DNA of 64,000 nt from Actinomadura sp. NBRC 104425 (GTDB taxonomy: Bacteria > Actinomycetota > Actinomycetes > Streptosporangiales > Streptosporangiaceae). Shown piece after piece: positions 45,672-54,572 of the stretch (positions within the stretch are counted from its first letter, which is position 1; each line of letters opens with the position of its first letter). The translations under genes were made by a program, and so were the position numbers. The stretch lies in assembly GCF_030269545.1 (NCBI RefSeq), contig NZ_BSTN01000016.1, positions 1-64,000 on the forward strand. Reading direction: 5' to 3'. Below the pieces are notes generated by a model. That model saw only the letters and a program-made list of their open reading frames with translations, was not told where the DNA came from and ran no database searches.

Positions 45672-47246
45672 ATGGTGGAGGACGAGGGCAGGTTGTCGGC
45701 CCTGCCGCAGCGGGCGGTCGAGAGCCTGCGCAACAGGTCCGCCGAGACGGGGGAGATCGAGCAGTCCACCGCCGAGATCGTCGAACTGCTCACCGAGGTG
45801 CCGGCGCTCCGCGAGTCGACGGAGCGCGCGGTGCTGGTGCACTACATCAGCGAGGCGTCCGGGTTTCCGCTGATGCTGCCGGAAGTGCCGAACCCGAAGT
45901 CCCACCTCTACCACCTCGTGCTGGCCTGCCGGGAAATCCCCGACGGGATGCGCCTGCTGGTCGGCGGGGTGGAGTTCATCGCCGGGCAGACGACGGCGGT
46001 GACGCGGCTGCGCAGGCTGGTCAGCCCGGTCCGCGACCATTTGGAACCGGCGATGGAGTCCCAGCTGGAGGACCTGCTGGCGGGGCTGCGCGTGCCGTCG
46101 CCGGCCCGGCTGTACTACGCGGCGACCGGCGGCGACATCACGCACGTCCCGTTCCGCTTCACCGACGCCTGGGACGCGTTCACCGCCCTGCTCGACCACA
46201 ACGCCGCGCCGGACCGGCCGTCCCCCCACCTGATCTTCGTCGCCATGCTGCTGCGCACGATGCAGGCCCGCGAGGCCGCCGAGGCCACCACCTCGGAGAA
46301 CGCCTGGCGGCTCAAGCAGCTGCGCGACTGGCTGGCGACGCAGACCGAGCAGCTGCGGCGGGACGGGGCGACCGCGCAGGCCGACTACCTCGACCGCGTG
46401 CGGGACCGCATGCCGGCCCTGGAGGCTCGTCCCGACAAGCCGATCTACCTCATCATCCAGCTCGAACCGATCTACGACCTGGTCGACGGCCATGTGATGT
46501 GCCGCGTGTCGCACTGGCGCCAGGTGCATCCGCTGGAGTGGCGCCCCGAACCCGGCGACGACCGGGTGGTGCCGCTGGACGAGGTGCCCCGGCACGTCGG
46601 CGAGCTGATCCGCGAGGCCGAGGAGGGCTGGGCCTACCAGCTGGACGACTCGCTGGTGCTGGAGTTCGTCCTGCCGATGGACATGCTCAACCTGGACCTC
46701 GAGGAGTGGACGCGCGACCTGCCCGACGCGCCGCATCCGGCGCCGCTGGGCACCGAGTACGAGATCCTCATCCGCAGCCAGGAGCGGCTGCGCACGCTGC
46801 ACATGCACCGCGCGTGGCGGCAGCGCTGGCAGGTGCTGATCGACGGGGTCGAGTGCCTGACGTACTGGGCGACCGCGGAGGACCCCGCCCATCTGCGCCG
46901 GATGGGGCACCGGCTGCTGGGCTGCCGCGAGATCGTCGCGTGCGTGCTGAGCGGCCCGCCCGACCGCGAGCCGGGGCGCAGCGAGCTGTGGATGGCGCTG
47001 CGGGCGGGGATCCCCGTGGTGCTCTGGCACCGGACGCAGGAGCCGCCCGCCGAGATCCGGCAGGAGGTGCGCCGGATCGTCGACCGGCGCGACCTGCGCG
47101 ACCTGCCCGCCGACATCAAGCGGCTGCGCGCGACCATGCCGGTGCCCGACGACCGTAACCGTCGTGCGGACACGCAGGTCGCGCTGCTTTGGGACGACCC
47201 CCACCACTTTTTGGACGAAGCAGACACTCTTCGCGCCCCAGGATGA
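45672..47246 (+). CDS. VMAP (vWA-MoxR-associated protein) adaptor with N-terminal EAD
   Basis: A 524-residue protein. Residues ~36-117 form an effector-associated domain (IVELLTEVPALREST, then VLACREIPDGMRLLV, AGQTTAVTRLRRLV) that parallels the C-terminal domain of the cyclase-like protein. A middle region follows, and the last ~260 residues match the VMAP C-terminal domain, including VLWHRTQEPPAEI and ALLWDDPHHFLDEAD at the end. ATG 45672 follows GGGGAG. VMAPs link a vWA/MoxR ATPase module to effectors in predicted bacterial immunity or stress systems. It is divergent from the cyclase gene and upstream of moxR. Confidence 0.87.
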   Translation: MVEDEGRLSALPQRAVESLRNRSAETGEIEQSTAEIVELLTEVPALRESTERAVLVHYISEASGFPLMLPEVPNPKSHLYHLVLACREIPDGMRLLVGGVEFIAGQTTAVTRLRRLVSPVRDHLEPAMESQLEDLLAGLRVPSPARLYYAATGGDITHVPFRFTDAWDAFTALLDHNAAPDRPSPHLIFVAMLLRTMQAREAAEATTSENAWRLKQLRDWLATQTEQLRRDGATAQADYLDRVRDRMPALEARPDKPIYLIIQLEPIYDLVDGHVMCRVSHWRQVHPLEWRPEPGDDRVVPLDEVPRHVGELIREAEEGWAYQLDDSLVLEFVLPMDMLNLDLEEWTRDLPDAPHPAPLGTEYEILIRSQERLRTLHMHRAWRQRWQVLIDGVECLTYWATAEDPAHLRRMGHRLLGCREIVACVLSGPPDREPGRSELWMALRAGIPVVLWHRTQEPPAEIRQEVRRIVDRRDLRDLPADIKRLRATMPVPDDRNRRADTQVALLWDDPHHFLDEADTLRAPG

Positions 47247-47474
47247 TGGTCTCGCAAGACCTGCACTTATCTCGCAACGGGACACAATCGGCTTCTGCCT
47301 GCGTGCGCCGCTATCCGGCCCGCGGGAGAGAAGATCCTCACCGCGGGAAATCTTGCCAACCACTCTCAAGACGGGGATCCTCAACGATAGAGTCGGGTCG
47401 CCGCATCAGGCCTTTGTGCAATTCGCGCAATAAATCCGACTGGACCAGCGGGCCGCATCAGGAGGGCGTTGCCG

Positions 47475-48650
47475 ATGGCGGACGAGCTGTCCATGCCCCC
47501 TTCCTCCGGCAACGGGACCGGTTCGGCCGGTGCACCGGAGCAACCGCCGCGGCCGTCGGCGGCCGACCGCCCGGCCTGGTGGATCTACCGGGGCACGGGC
47601 CGCCCCCTCGCCGAAGGCGAGCTCGCCGCCGCGCTGCCCCCGCCGCCCCCGTGGCGCACCTTCGACGGGGGTCCGCCGCTGCCCCCGCCGCCCGACGACG
47701 AGCGCGACTTCGTCCGCAGGCTCGGGCCGGTGGCGAGCGACCGGCCCCGGTTCGCCGACCGTGAAGAGATCGACATCGTCAACACCGCGCTGCTGCTGCG
47801 CCGTCCCCTGCTCGTCACCGGCGAGCCCGGGGTGGGCAAGTCCACCCTCGCCTACCGCGTCGCCCGCGAGCTCGGGCTCGGCAGGGTGCTGCGGTGGCCG
47901 GTCAGCAGCCGCAGCACGCTGCGCGAAGGGCTGTACGAGTACGACGCCATCGGCCGGGCGCAGGACGCCGCCGCGGCCCGCGGGCTGGCCGGTTCCGGGC
48001 GCCCGCCGCATCCCCGCGCCGAGGACGGCGACGGCGGCGAGGCCGGGGCGGCCGCCGACACCGACCTGGGCAACTACCTGCAGCTCGGCGCGCTCGGCAC
48101 CGCGCTGCTGCCGTACGAGCTGCCCCGGGTGCTGCTGATCGACGAGCTCGACAAGAGCGACATCGACCTGCCGAACGACCTGCTCGACGTCTTCGAGGAG
48201 GGCGAGTACCGGATACCGGAGCTGGTGCGCGTCGGTGCCCGCCAACCCGTGGTGACGGTGCATACCGCCGACCCCGGCGGCACCGCCGAGATCGTGCGGG
48301 GGCATGTGCGCTGCCGCGCCTTTCCCCTCATCTTCATCACCAGCAACGGCGAACGCGATTTTCCTCCCGCTTTTCTCCGGCGCTGCCTTCTCTACACGAT
48401 GAAGGAGCCGGACGAAGCCCGCCTGGCCGATATGGTCTCGGCGCATTTCAGCGACCGTTCCGACGAGCGGACCCGGCAACTGGTCCGCAGATTTCTTCAA
48501 TACCGCCGCAGCCAGGGCCGGCTCGCCGCGGACCAGCTCCTCAACGCCGCCTATCTGACCGGTTCGGGACGGCATCTCCCCGGCGACGAGTGGGAGCGGG
48601 TGCTGGACCTGCTCTGGCAGCGCCTGAATCCCGAGGCGGCCGCTGAGTGA
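47475..48650 (+). CDS. MoxR-type AAA+ ATPase
   Basis: A 391-residue AAA+ protein. Walker A is GEPGVGKST at residues 116-124, Walker B is VLLIDELDKSDIDLP, sensor 1 region is PLIFITSNGERDFP, and an FLRRC arginine region follows. The N-terminal ~90 residues are Pro-rich with a conserved WWIYRGTG. ATG 47475 lies 9 nt after AGGAGG and is preferred over TTG 47469. Its stop overlaps the GTG of the next gene (GTGA), so ATPase and vWA partner are co-translated, as expected for MoxR-vWA pairs that act as chaperone or signalling units. Confidence 0.9.
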   Translation: MADELSMPPSSGNGTGSAGAPEQPPRPSAADRPAWWIYRGTGRPLAEGELAAALPPPPPWRTFDGGPPLPPPPDDERDFVRRLGPVASDRPRFADREEIDIVNTALLLRRPLLVTGEPGVGKSTLAYRVARELGLGRVLRWPVSSRSTLREGLYEYDAIGRAQDAAAARGLAGSGRPPHPRAEDGDGGEAGAAADTDLGNYLQLGALGTALLPYELPRVLLIDELDKSDIDLPNDLLDVFEEGEYRIPELVRVGARQPVVTVHTADPGGTAEIVRGHVRCRAFPLIFITSNGERDFPPAFLRRCLLYTMKEPDEARLADMVSAHFSDRSDERTRQLVRRFLQYRRSQGRLAADQLLNAAYLTGSGRHLPGDEWERVLDLLWQRLNPEAAAE

Positions 48651-51600
48651 ACGAACCGACCACCCGAGCGCCGGCGCGTCCCAAGGCCCCCGACGCGCCG
48701 CGGCAGCGGCCTGTCTGGTTCGAGGTCTCCGACGCGATCTGGCTGGCCGGTCACATGGTCGCCGCGGCGTCCGCGTCCGACACGGCCTCCCCGCAGCCCC
48801 CGCCGTCCCCCTCTGCGGCGATGCCGCCGGGCGGGCGGCCCTCCGCCGGGGGCGGTGACGAACGGCCCGCGGACGGCGGGGCCGATCCCGACACGGCGGC
48901 GGGCCGGCTCGGCATCGACGGCGAGGCGCGCGCCCACGCGCCCCCTCCGCGCGAGCACGCCCGGGAGCCGGCGGGCGTCCCGTCGTCGCTCAACGGCTTC
49001 GCCTTCGGCACCCCCGCGCGCCCCGCCCGGCCGGGCGAGCGCCCCAACGGCAGCCACGTGCGCGTGCCCCGCCCCGGCGGCCTCCCCTACGACGACCCGT
49101 TCGCCGGGGTGCACCCGCTGCCCGACCGGCGGCGCATCGAGCAGGCGCTGCGGCCGTTCCGCAAACCGGTGCCGTCCGTGCACGGAGCCCCGGAGCTGGA
49201 CGAGGAGGCGACGGCCGTCCGCGCCGTCCAGGACGACCTGTGGCTGCCCGAGACGCGCCCCGCCCTGGAGCGCTGGCTGGACATCGACGTGGTCGTCGAC
49301 GACGGCCCGCTGTCCGCGCTCACCCGCCCGGTGGCCGACGCGTTCATCGACTGCGTCGGCCGGGTCGGCGCGTTCCGCACCATCCACACCTACCTGCTCG
49401 ACACCGACCGGCCCGGCCTGGCGGAGCCCTTGCTGCGCCCGGCGGCCCGCCCGTCCGCCGCCCGCCCGGCGGCAAGGCTCATCGGGCGGGGGCGGCGCGA
49501 ACGCAGGCTCCTGGTCGTGCTGACCGACGGCGTCGGACGCGCCTGGCACTCGGGCACCGCGCAGCGGCTGCTGGCCGGATGGGGGCGGCAGGTCCCGCTG
49601 GTCGTGATCAACCTGCTGGCCCGCCGCCAGTGGCGGCGCACCGGGCTGGTCACCCGTCCCGCCCGGCTGTACGCGTCGACTCCGGCGGCGGCCAACCGCA
49701 GCTACCGGGTGCGCTACCCGTCCGCGCCGTGGGGCGACGGGGCGCCGCGTCTTCCCGCGGGTCGGCCAGTGGGCGACGAACCGTGGCCGCCCGCCGTCCA
49801 CGACACCGGGGCGCCCGGCCCCTCCCAGGTGCACATCCCGGTCATCGAACTGAACCCCGGTCAGCTCGCCGGGTGGGCGCGTTTCGTGGCCGAACCCAAT
49901 GGCAGCTGGCTCGGCGCCGTGGCGGTGTGCGACACCCGCTCGGTCGGGCGGTCTCCGTCCTGGCATCCGGACGACGACGAGGACACCGCGGCGCCGCCCG
50001 CCTCCGCGTCCGAGCTCGTCCGGCGTTTCCGCGCGGCGGTGAGCCCGACCGTGTTCTCGCTGGCCGTGCATCTGGCGGCGGCGCCGCTGAACGCGCCCGT
50101 CATGCGGCTCGTCCAGCGGACCATGCTGCCGCAGTCGCGGCCGTCGGATCTGGCCGAGGTGGTCGGCAGCGGCCTGGTGCGCCGCGTCGGCACCGGCCGC
50201 GCCCCCGGTTCCGAGGCGCCGGAGGAGGTCACGCTCGACTTCGTCCCCGGGGTCCGGGACGAGCTGCTGGCCAACGGCCGCCGCTCCGACACCACGCAGG
50301 TGCTGCTCATGGTGGGGCGGCATCTGGGTGACCGGGTGGCCGGGCTGCGCGACCTGATGGCCATGGTCACCGAGCCGGAGCAGGCCGAACCGCCGGAGAT
50401 CGGCGCCGAACTGGTGCCCTTCGCCGTTCCGACGCTGCATGTGCTGCGCGCGCTGGCGGGCCCTTATCTGCGCGCCGCCCGGGAGCTGGAGTCCCGGCTG
50501 CCCGGCTCGGCCGGCGGATTCGGGTCGGCTGCCGCGACACCAAATGTTGATCAACGATCGACGACGCCTCCACTGAACGCCAACGACGCGGGTAGGAACG
50601 GCCCCATGCAGACGCAGATGCTGGACGCCGCCGCAGCGGATGGAGCCGTCGTCACCCAGGACGTTGCCAAGCCTCCCCCACTTGGAGTCGGTGTGACCAT
50701 TCGCAATATTCCTCAGGTGACTGATCGCAAGCCTTCCGACCCGCCCCCGGTGTGGGGGAACGTCCCCCCGCAGAACATCAATTTCACCGGACGGGAAAAA
50801 CTGCTCGAACAGCTGCACGAGCGGCTTTCGCAGGGCACCACCGCCGTGTTGCCGCAGGCGTTGCACGGAATGGGCGGCGTCGGCAAGTCGCAGATTGCCA
50901 TCGAGTACGTGTACCGCCATACCGCGGATTACGACTTGATCTGGTGGATCCGGTCCGAGCGTCCCGGGCAGATCCAGCAGGACCTCACCGAACTGGCCGC
51001 CGCGTTGAACCTGCCGGTGAGCCAGGAGGTCAACGTCGCGGTGCCGGCCGTGCGGGAGGCGCTGCGCCTGGGCCGCCCGTACCGCAACTGGCTGCTCATT
51101 TTCGACAACGCGGAGGAGCTGGAGGAGGTTCGGCAGTTCTTCCCCACCAACGGCCCCGGAAAGATTCTCGTCACGTCGCGGAACCAGGCGTGGACGAAGG
51201 TGGCCAAATCGCTTGAGGTCGACGTTTTCGCCCGCGAGGAGAGCAAGGCGCTGCTGCGTCTGCGCGGGCCGGAGATCTCCGACGAGGCGGCCGACGAACT
51301 CGCCGAGGTGCTCGGCGACCTGCCGCTGGCCATCGCGCAGGCGGCGGTCTGGCTGGCCGAGACGGGAATGCCCGTCGACGAATATCTGCATCTGTTCAAG
51401 GAAAAGCACGAGAAGGCGACCGAGCTGCTTTACGACTCGGCTCCGGCGCCCTACGAGCTGCCGGTCGCCGCGGCCTGGAACGTGTCGCTGGACCGGCTGC
51501 GCAGCAGCGAACCGGCCGCGCTGCAACTGCTGCAGGTCTGCGCGTTCTTCGCGCCCGAACCGATCTCGCTGCGGCTGCTGTCGGGCGCCCGCAACGTCGA

Positions 51601-53230
51601 GGGGCCACCCGAACTGCTGGAGGCCCTGGGCGACCCGGTCCGGCTGGGCCGGGCGATCCGCGCGATCAACCAGTACGCGCTGGCCAAGATCAGCCACAAG
51701 CACAACACGATCCAGCTGCACCGCCTGGTGCAGCGGGTGCTGGTCAGCCAGCTCGACCCGGACGAGGCCGCGGTGCTGCGCCGGTGCGGCCACCAGCTGA
51801 TGGCCAAGTTCGACCCCGAGGACCCGGTGGTGCCGACCAACTGGCAGCGGTACGCCGACCTGCTCCCCCACGTCCTCTACTCGCGCGTCGTCGAGTCCGA
51901 CGACGTCTGGGCGCGCCAGCTCGTCCTCAACGAGATCGACTTTCTGTTCCAGTGGGGCGACCACAAGGGCTTCCTGGAACTGGCCGAGGAGGCCGTCAAC
52001 ACCTGGACCCGGACGCTCGGCCCCGACCACGACCAGACCCTCGCCGCCGAACTGCACCTCGGCCGCGCCCTGCGTCTTCACGGCAGGTTCGAGGAGGCCT
52101 ACCAGCACCACATGCGCGTCTTCGAGGTCCAGCAGCGGGCGCACGGCGCCGATGACGAGCGCACCCTGGAGGCGCAGCGGTTCGTCGCCGCGGACCTGCG
52201 GTACCTGGGGCAGTTCGATCGGGCCCTGGAGTACGACCGGCAGAACCACGAGACGCTGCGCCGCATGTACGGGCCCGAGGACCCGATCACCTTGGAGCAG
52301 GCTCACCTGTACGCCATCAGCCTCAGGCTCACCGGCGACTTCTGGGGGGCCCGCGAGCTGGACCGCGAGACCTACCAGCACCTCGTCACAATCTTCGGGG
52401 AGACGCACGCCAGAGCGCTGTCGTCCCAAGCGGCGATCGCCTGGGACGAGATGGAGTGCGGCGACTACGAGACGGCGCGTGAGCTGACCCGACGGAACGT
52501 CCAGCGCCTCAGGACGACCTTCGGCGACAGCTTCGCCGGGCTGGCCGAGGCCCTGAGCGCCCAGTCCGTCATGGAGCGCAAGGCCGGAGACCACGAGCGG
52601 GCGCTAGAGCTGTCGACCGAAGCGCTGGACCGCTACCACTCGCGCTACGGCTCCTTCCACCCGTCGTCCATGTCCGCCGCGCTCAACCACGCGGTCAACC
52701 TCCGCCAGGTCGGCAGACTGGACGAGTCGATCAAGCTCACGCGGGAGACCGCGCAGAACTTCTTGAAGATGTTCGGCCCCGACCACCCCAATACCGCGAC
52801 CGCCGACATCAACCTGGCCGTCGTGCTGCGTTTGAACGGACAGACCGATGAGGCCAGGAGGCTCGACGAGGCCGCCTTGGAGGTGCTGACGCGCATGGTC
52901 GGCCCGGACCATCCGCGCACCATCATCTGCTCGATCAACCTGGCCAGCGATCTGTGCGCGCTCGGACACCCCGAGGATGCGCTGGAACGGGACCGGGAGA
53001 CCCTCGCACGAGCGCGGCGCGTGCTCGGCGACCACCATCCGACCGCGCTGGCCTGTGAGTTCAACCATGCGCGTGATCTGCACGCCGTGGGTGAAGTGGA
53101 GGAGGCCGAGACCCTGACCGCCCAAGCCATCGACAGGCTCCGGCGAGTGCACGGCCCCAACCACCCGGCGACGCTCAGCGCCCAGCAAGGCATGCGCGCC
53201 GACTGCGATATCTATCCGATCCCCGTGTAG
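48647..53230 (+). CDS. vWA (SAV_2336-type) / NB-ARC / TPR fusion protein
   Basis: A 1527-residue protein. Residues ~22-480 match the SAV_2336 N-terminal vWA-like domain: FEVSDAIWLA, IDVVVDDGPLSALTRP, GAFRTIHTYLLDTD and VVLTDGVGRAW. Then come a disordered linker (~640-720), an NB-ARC ATPase (GMGGVGKSQIAIEY near 740; LLIFDNAEELEEV; GDLPLAIAQAA), a winged-helix region, and ~450 residues of kinesin-light-chain-like TPRs (HGRFEEAYQHHMRV and many DHP repeats). It ends DCDIYPIPV, like the TPR proteins of FxSxx-COOH systems, but no FxsA peptide, FxsB radical SAM enzyme or FxsC is nearby. GTG 48647 overlaps the moxR stop. Confidence 0.9.
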   Translation: MNEPTTRAPARPKAPDAPRQRPVWFEVSDAIWLAGHMVAAASASDTASPQPPPSPSAAMPPGGRPSAGGGDERPADGGADPDTAAGRLGIDGEARAHAPPPREHAREPAGVPSSLNGFAFGTPARPARPGERPNGSHVRVPRPGGLPYDDPFAGVHPLPDRRRIEQALRPFRKPVPSVHGAPELDEEATAVRAVQDDLWLPETRPALERWLDIDVVVDDGPLSALTRPVADAFIDCVGRVGAFRTIHTYLLDTDRPGLAEPLLRPAARPSAARPAARLIGRGRRERRLLVVLTDGVGRAWHSGTAQRLLAGWGRQVPLVVINLLARRQWRRTGLVTRPARLYASTPAAANRSYRVRYPSAPWGDGAPRLPAGRPVGDEPWPPAVHDTGAPGPSQVHIPVIELNPGQLAGWARFVAEPNGSWLGAVAVCDTRSVGRSPSWHPDDDEDTAAPPASASELVRRFRAAVSPTVFSLAVHLAAAPLNAPVMRLVQRTMLPQSRPSDLAEVVGSGLVRRVGTGRAPGSEAPEEVTLDFVPGVRDELLANGRRSDTTQVLLMVGRHLGDRVAGLRDLMAMVTEPEQAEPPEIGAELVPFAVPTLHVLRALAGPYLRAARELESRLPGSAGGFGSAAATPNVDQRSTTPPLNANDAGRNGPMQTQMLDAAAADGAVVTQDVAKPPPLGVGVTIRNIPQVTDRKPSDPPPVWGNVPPQNINFTGREKLLEQLHERLSQGTTAVLPQALHGMGGVGKSQIAIEYVYRHTADYDLIWWIRSERPGQIQQDLTELAAALNLPVSQEVNVAVPAVREALRLGRPYRNWLLIFDNAEELEEVRQFFPTNGPGKILVTSRNQAWTKVAKSLEVDVFAREESKALLRLRGPEISDEAADELAEVLGDLPLAIAQAAVWLAETGMPVDEYLHLFKEKHEKATELLYDSAPAPYELPVAAAWNVSLDRLRSSEPAALQLLQVCAFFAPEPISLRLLSGARNVEGPPELLEALGDPVRLGRAIRAINQYALAKISHKHNTIQLHRLVQRVLVSQLDPDEAAVLRRCGHQLMAKFDPEDPVVPTNWQRYADLLPHVLYSRVVESDDVWARQLVLNEIDFLFQWGDHKGFLELAEEAVNTWTRTLGPDHDQTLAAELHLGRALRLHGRFEEAYQHHMRVFEVQQRAHGADDERTLEAQRFVAADLRYLGQFDRALEYDRQNHETLRRMYGPEDPITLEQAHLYAISLRLTGDFWGARELDRETYQHLVTIFGETHARALSSQAAIAWDEMECGDYETARELTRRNVQRLRTTFGDSFAGLAEALSAQSVMERKAGDHERALELSTEALDRYHSRYGSFHPSSMSAALNHAVNLRQVGRLDESIKLTRETAQNFLKMFGPDHPNTATADINLAVVLRLNGQTDEARRLDEAALEVLTRMVGPDHPRTIICSINLASDLCALGHPEDALERDRETLARARRVLGDHHPTALACEFNHARDLHAVGEVEEAETLTAQAIDRLRRVHGPNHPATLSAQQGMRADCDIYPIPV

Positions 53231-53539
53231 CACGACAGGGAGGCAACGCCTCGGCCCGCCCTTGACTTGCCATGTTTCGACGCCCCATGAATAGGGTAAA
53301 GAGCAGGATTCAGCGCCGATCACATTCCCCCGCCCCTGTCCACGATCTGGACACGGTCCAGCATCGAGCGTACAGTGTAGTGAAATATATACTATGATGT
53401 CTGATTTTCAGAGACTTCCATGTATTTAGCGACAGGCAGCAGAGCCTAACAGGCGGCCGATCGTCGGTGAGCTCCGTCGCGGACAACGCCGTCCCCTCAT
53501 CTACGAACGCCGCAATGCTCCCGAGGAGTGGAAGAGGTA
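53231..53539. other. AT-richer intergenic region
   Basis: About 300 bp after the fusion gene. The part around 53365-53420 (GTGAAATATATACTATGATG) is much more AT-rich than the rest of the window. A 36-codon open frame from 53287 has no ribosome site and no FxSxx end. It probably holds the terminator of the system and a promoter for the DUF397 gene. Confidence 0.45.
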
Positions 53540-53749
53540 ATGGTCGGCCAAAGGGAGTGGAACCAAGCGTCGTGGCGTAAGAGCAGGAGATCTGATTCGC
53601 CGGGTGGATGCGTCTGTCTCAGCGTGATCGGCTCGTGGGCCGCGATTCGTGACAGCAAGAACCCCCAGCCCGTGACGCTCGTGATGCCGAGGTCGGCATT
53701 GCGCGGTCTGATCCAGGAGATCAAGCGCGGGGCATGGGACCTGCGCTGA
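53540..53749 (+). CDS. DUF397 domain protein
   Basis: A 69-residue DUF397 protein: WRKSRRSDSPGGCVCLSVI and AAIRDSKNPQPVTLVM match the family pattern W+KSS/S, CVEV, RDSK. These small proteins work with XRE-family HTH partners in Streptomyces development and antibiotic control (BldB/WhiJ-type systems). No HTH partner is adjacent. ATG 53540 follows GGAAGAGG; GTG 53528 is an alternative start. It converges on another DUF397 gene 75 bp away. Confidence 0.78.
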   Translation: MVGQREWNQASWRKSRRSDSPGGCVCLSVIGSWAAIRDSKNPQPVTLVMPRSALRGLIQEIKRGAWDLR

Positions 53750-53824
53750 CCGGCATGTTGCCGGCCGGGAGGCCGACATGCGAGGGCGCGCGGCGGTAGC
53801 CGATCCGCGCGCCCGCAGTCGTCC

Positions 53825-54034
53825 TCAGCCTTCGATGGCGTCGTTCTTGATCGAGCCGATGAAGCGCCGCCAGGCCTCGACCGACATCGACAGCCGCGGA
53901 CCGTCCGGGTCCTTGGAGTCGCGGATCGCGCGGGCACCGTCGACGGCCGCGACCTCGACGCACACGGCGAGGTTCGGGTCACTGCTGTAGCTGCTCTTTC
54001 TCCAGACGATCGGAGAAACCCGCGAATCGGTCAT
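53825..54034 (-). CDS. DUF397 domain protein
   Basis: A 69-residue DUF397 protein with the canonical pattern: VWRKSSYSSDPNLAVCVEVA, then RAIRDSKDPDGPRLSMSVEAW and RRFIGSIKNDA. Closer to consensus than its convergent neighbour, with which it shares about a third of positions. No XRE partner lies next to it, so it is an orphan. It may interact with an HTH protein encoded elsewhere. Confidence 0.85.
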   Translation of the reverse strand: MTDSRVSPIVWRKSSYSSDPNLAVCVEVAAVDGARAIRDSKDPDGPRLSMSVEAWRRFIGSIKNDAIEG

Positions 54035-54406
54035 TTTTCACGCTCCTGTGATCATGTCGCCAGGTGGTCCGCCTTCGGACCGTAAGGCGAGTGCCCACTG
54101 TCAACGTACCCGGCAGACCTCACCGGCAAATGGACATCACCACCTCTTGGCAGCGATATTTGACTCCCCGTCCCCGCCCTACAATCCCGAATCAATACGC
54201 ATTTATGCGGATATCGCACCATGCCCCTTCCCGCAGCTCACCGGCCCCAGCCCCCACCCCCTCAGCAACCCGGCCTTAACTGGCGAGAGCCGCCCCACCA
54301 CCGAAATCGTCTCGTCCACCACGGGAATGGGCGCACGATTCCACGGCTCAATCACGCACATTCAGGAGATCTGTGGGCATGGACGCCGGGTGGTAATCTG
54401 TTGGGC

Positions 54407-54448
54407 ATGCGGATGGGCTCCTGTCGTCTCGGCTGGTGGCGCCCCTGA
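54407..54448 (+). CDS. Trp leader peptide of trpS
   Basis: A 13-residue ORF MRMGSCRLGWWRP with two adjacent TGG codons at 54434-54439, placed 125 bp upstream of trpS and followed by a strong hairpin at 54485-54509. This is the standard layout of ribosome-mediated attenuation: stalling at the Trp codons when charged tRNA-Trp is low would change the fold and allow trpS expression. The ribosome site is weak (GGTGG region). Confidence 0.7.
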   Translation: MRMGSCRLGWWRP

Positions 54449-54484
54449 CGGGGCGGCACCGACTCATCCGCGTTTTCTGACCAC

Positions 54485-54509
54485 ACGGCCGCCCTGATCG
54501 GGCGGCCGT
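54485..54509 (+). terminator. Attenuator hairpin upstream of trpS
   Basis: A perfect 10-bp stem: ACGGCCGCCC (54485-54494), loop TGATC, GGGCGGCCGT (54500-54509). No U-run follows, which is common for terminators in high-GC actinobacteria. It lies 36 bp after the Trp leader stop and 63 bp before the trpS start. A shorter hairpin around CCCCTGACGGGG at the leader stop could be the alternative pairing. Confidence 0.6.
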
Positions 54510-54572
54510 CGCGTGATCCGCGTCCGGTGGCCAGGCCAGGGCGGTCCCGACCTCCACGGGAGCCATCGGACG

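Noticed and set aside
48551-52594. A 1347-codon open frame antisense to the vWA/NB-ARC gene, and similar long antisense frames (for example 1541-4042, 7587-10331, 15214-18444)
   Set aside because: They mirror genes with clear protein families, have low-complexity Arg/Gly/Pro/Ala composition and no recognisable domain. Such shadows are expected at this GC content.
53287-53397. 36-codon ORF after the TPR fusion gene as a possible FxsA-like peptide
   Set aside because: No ribosome site, no FxSxx C-terminus and no radical SAM partner nearby.
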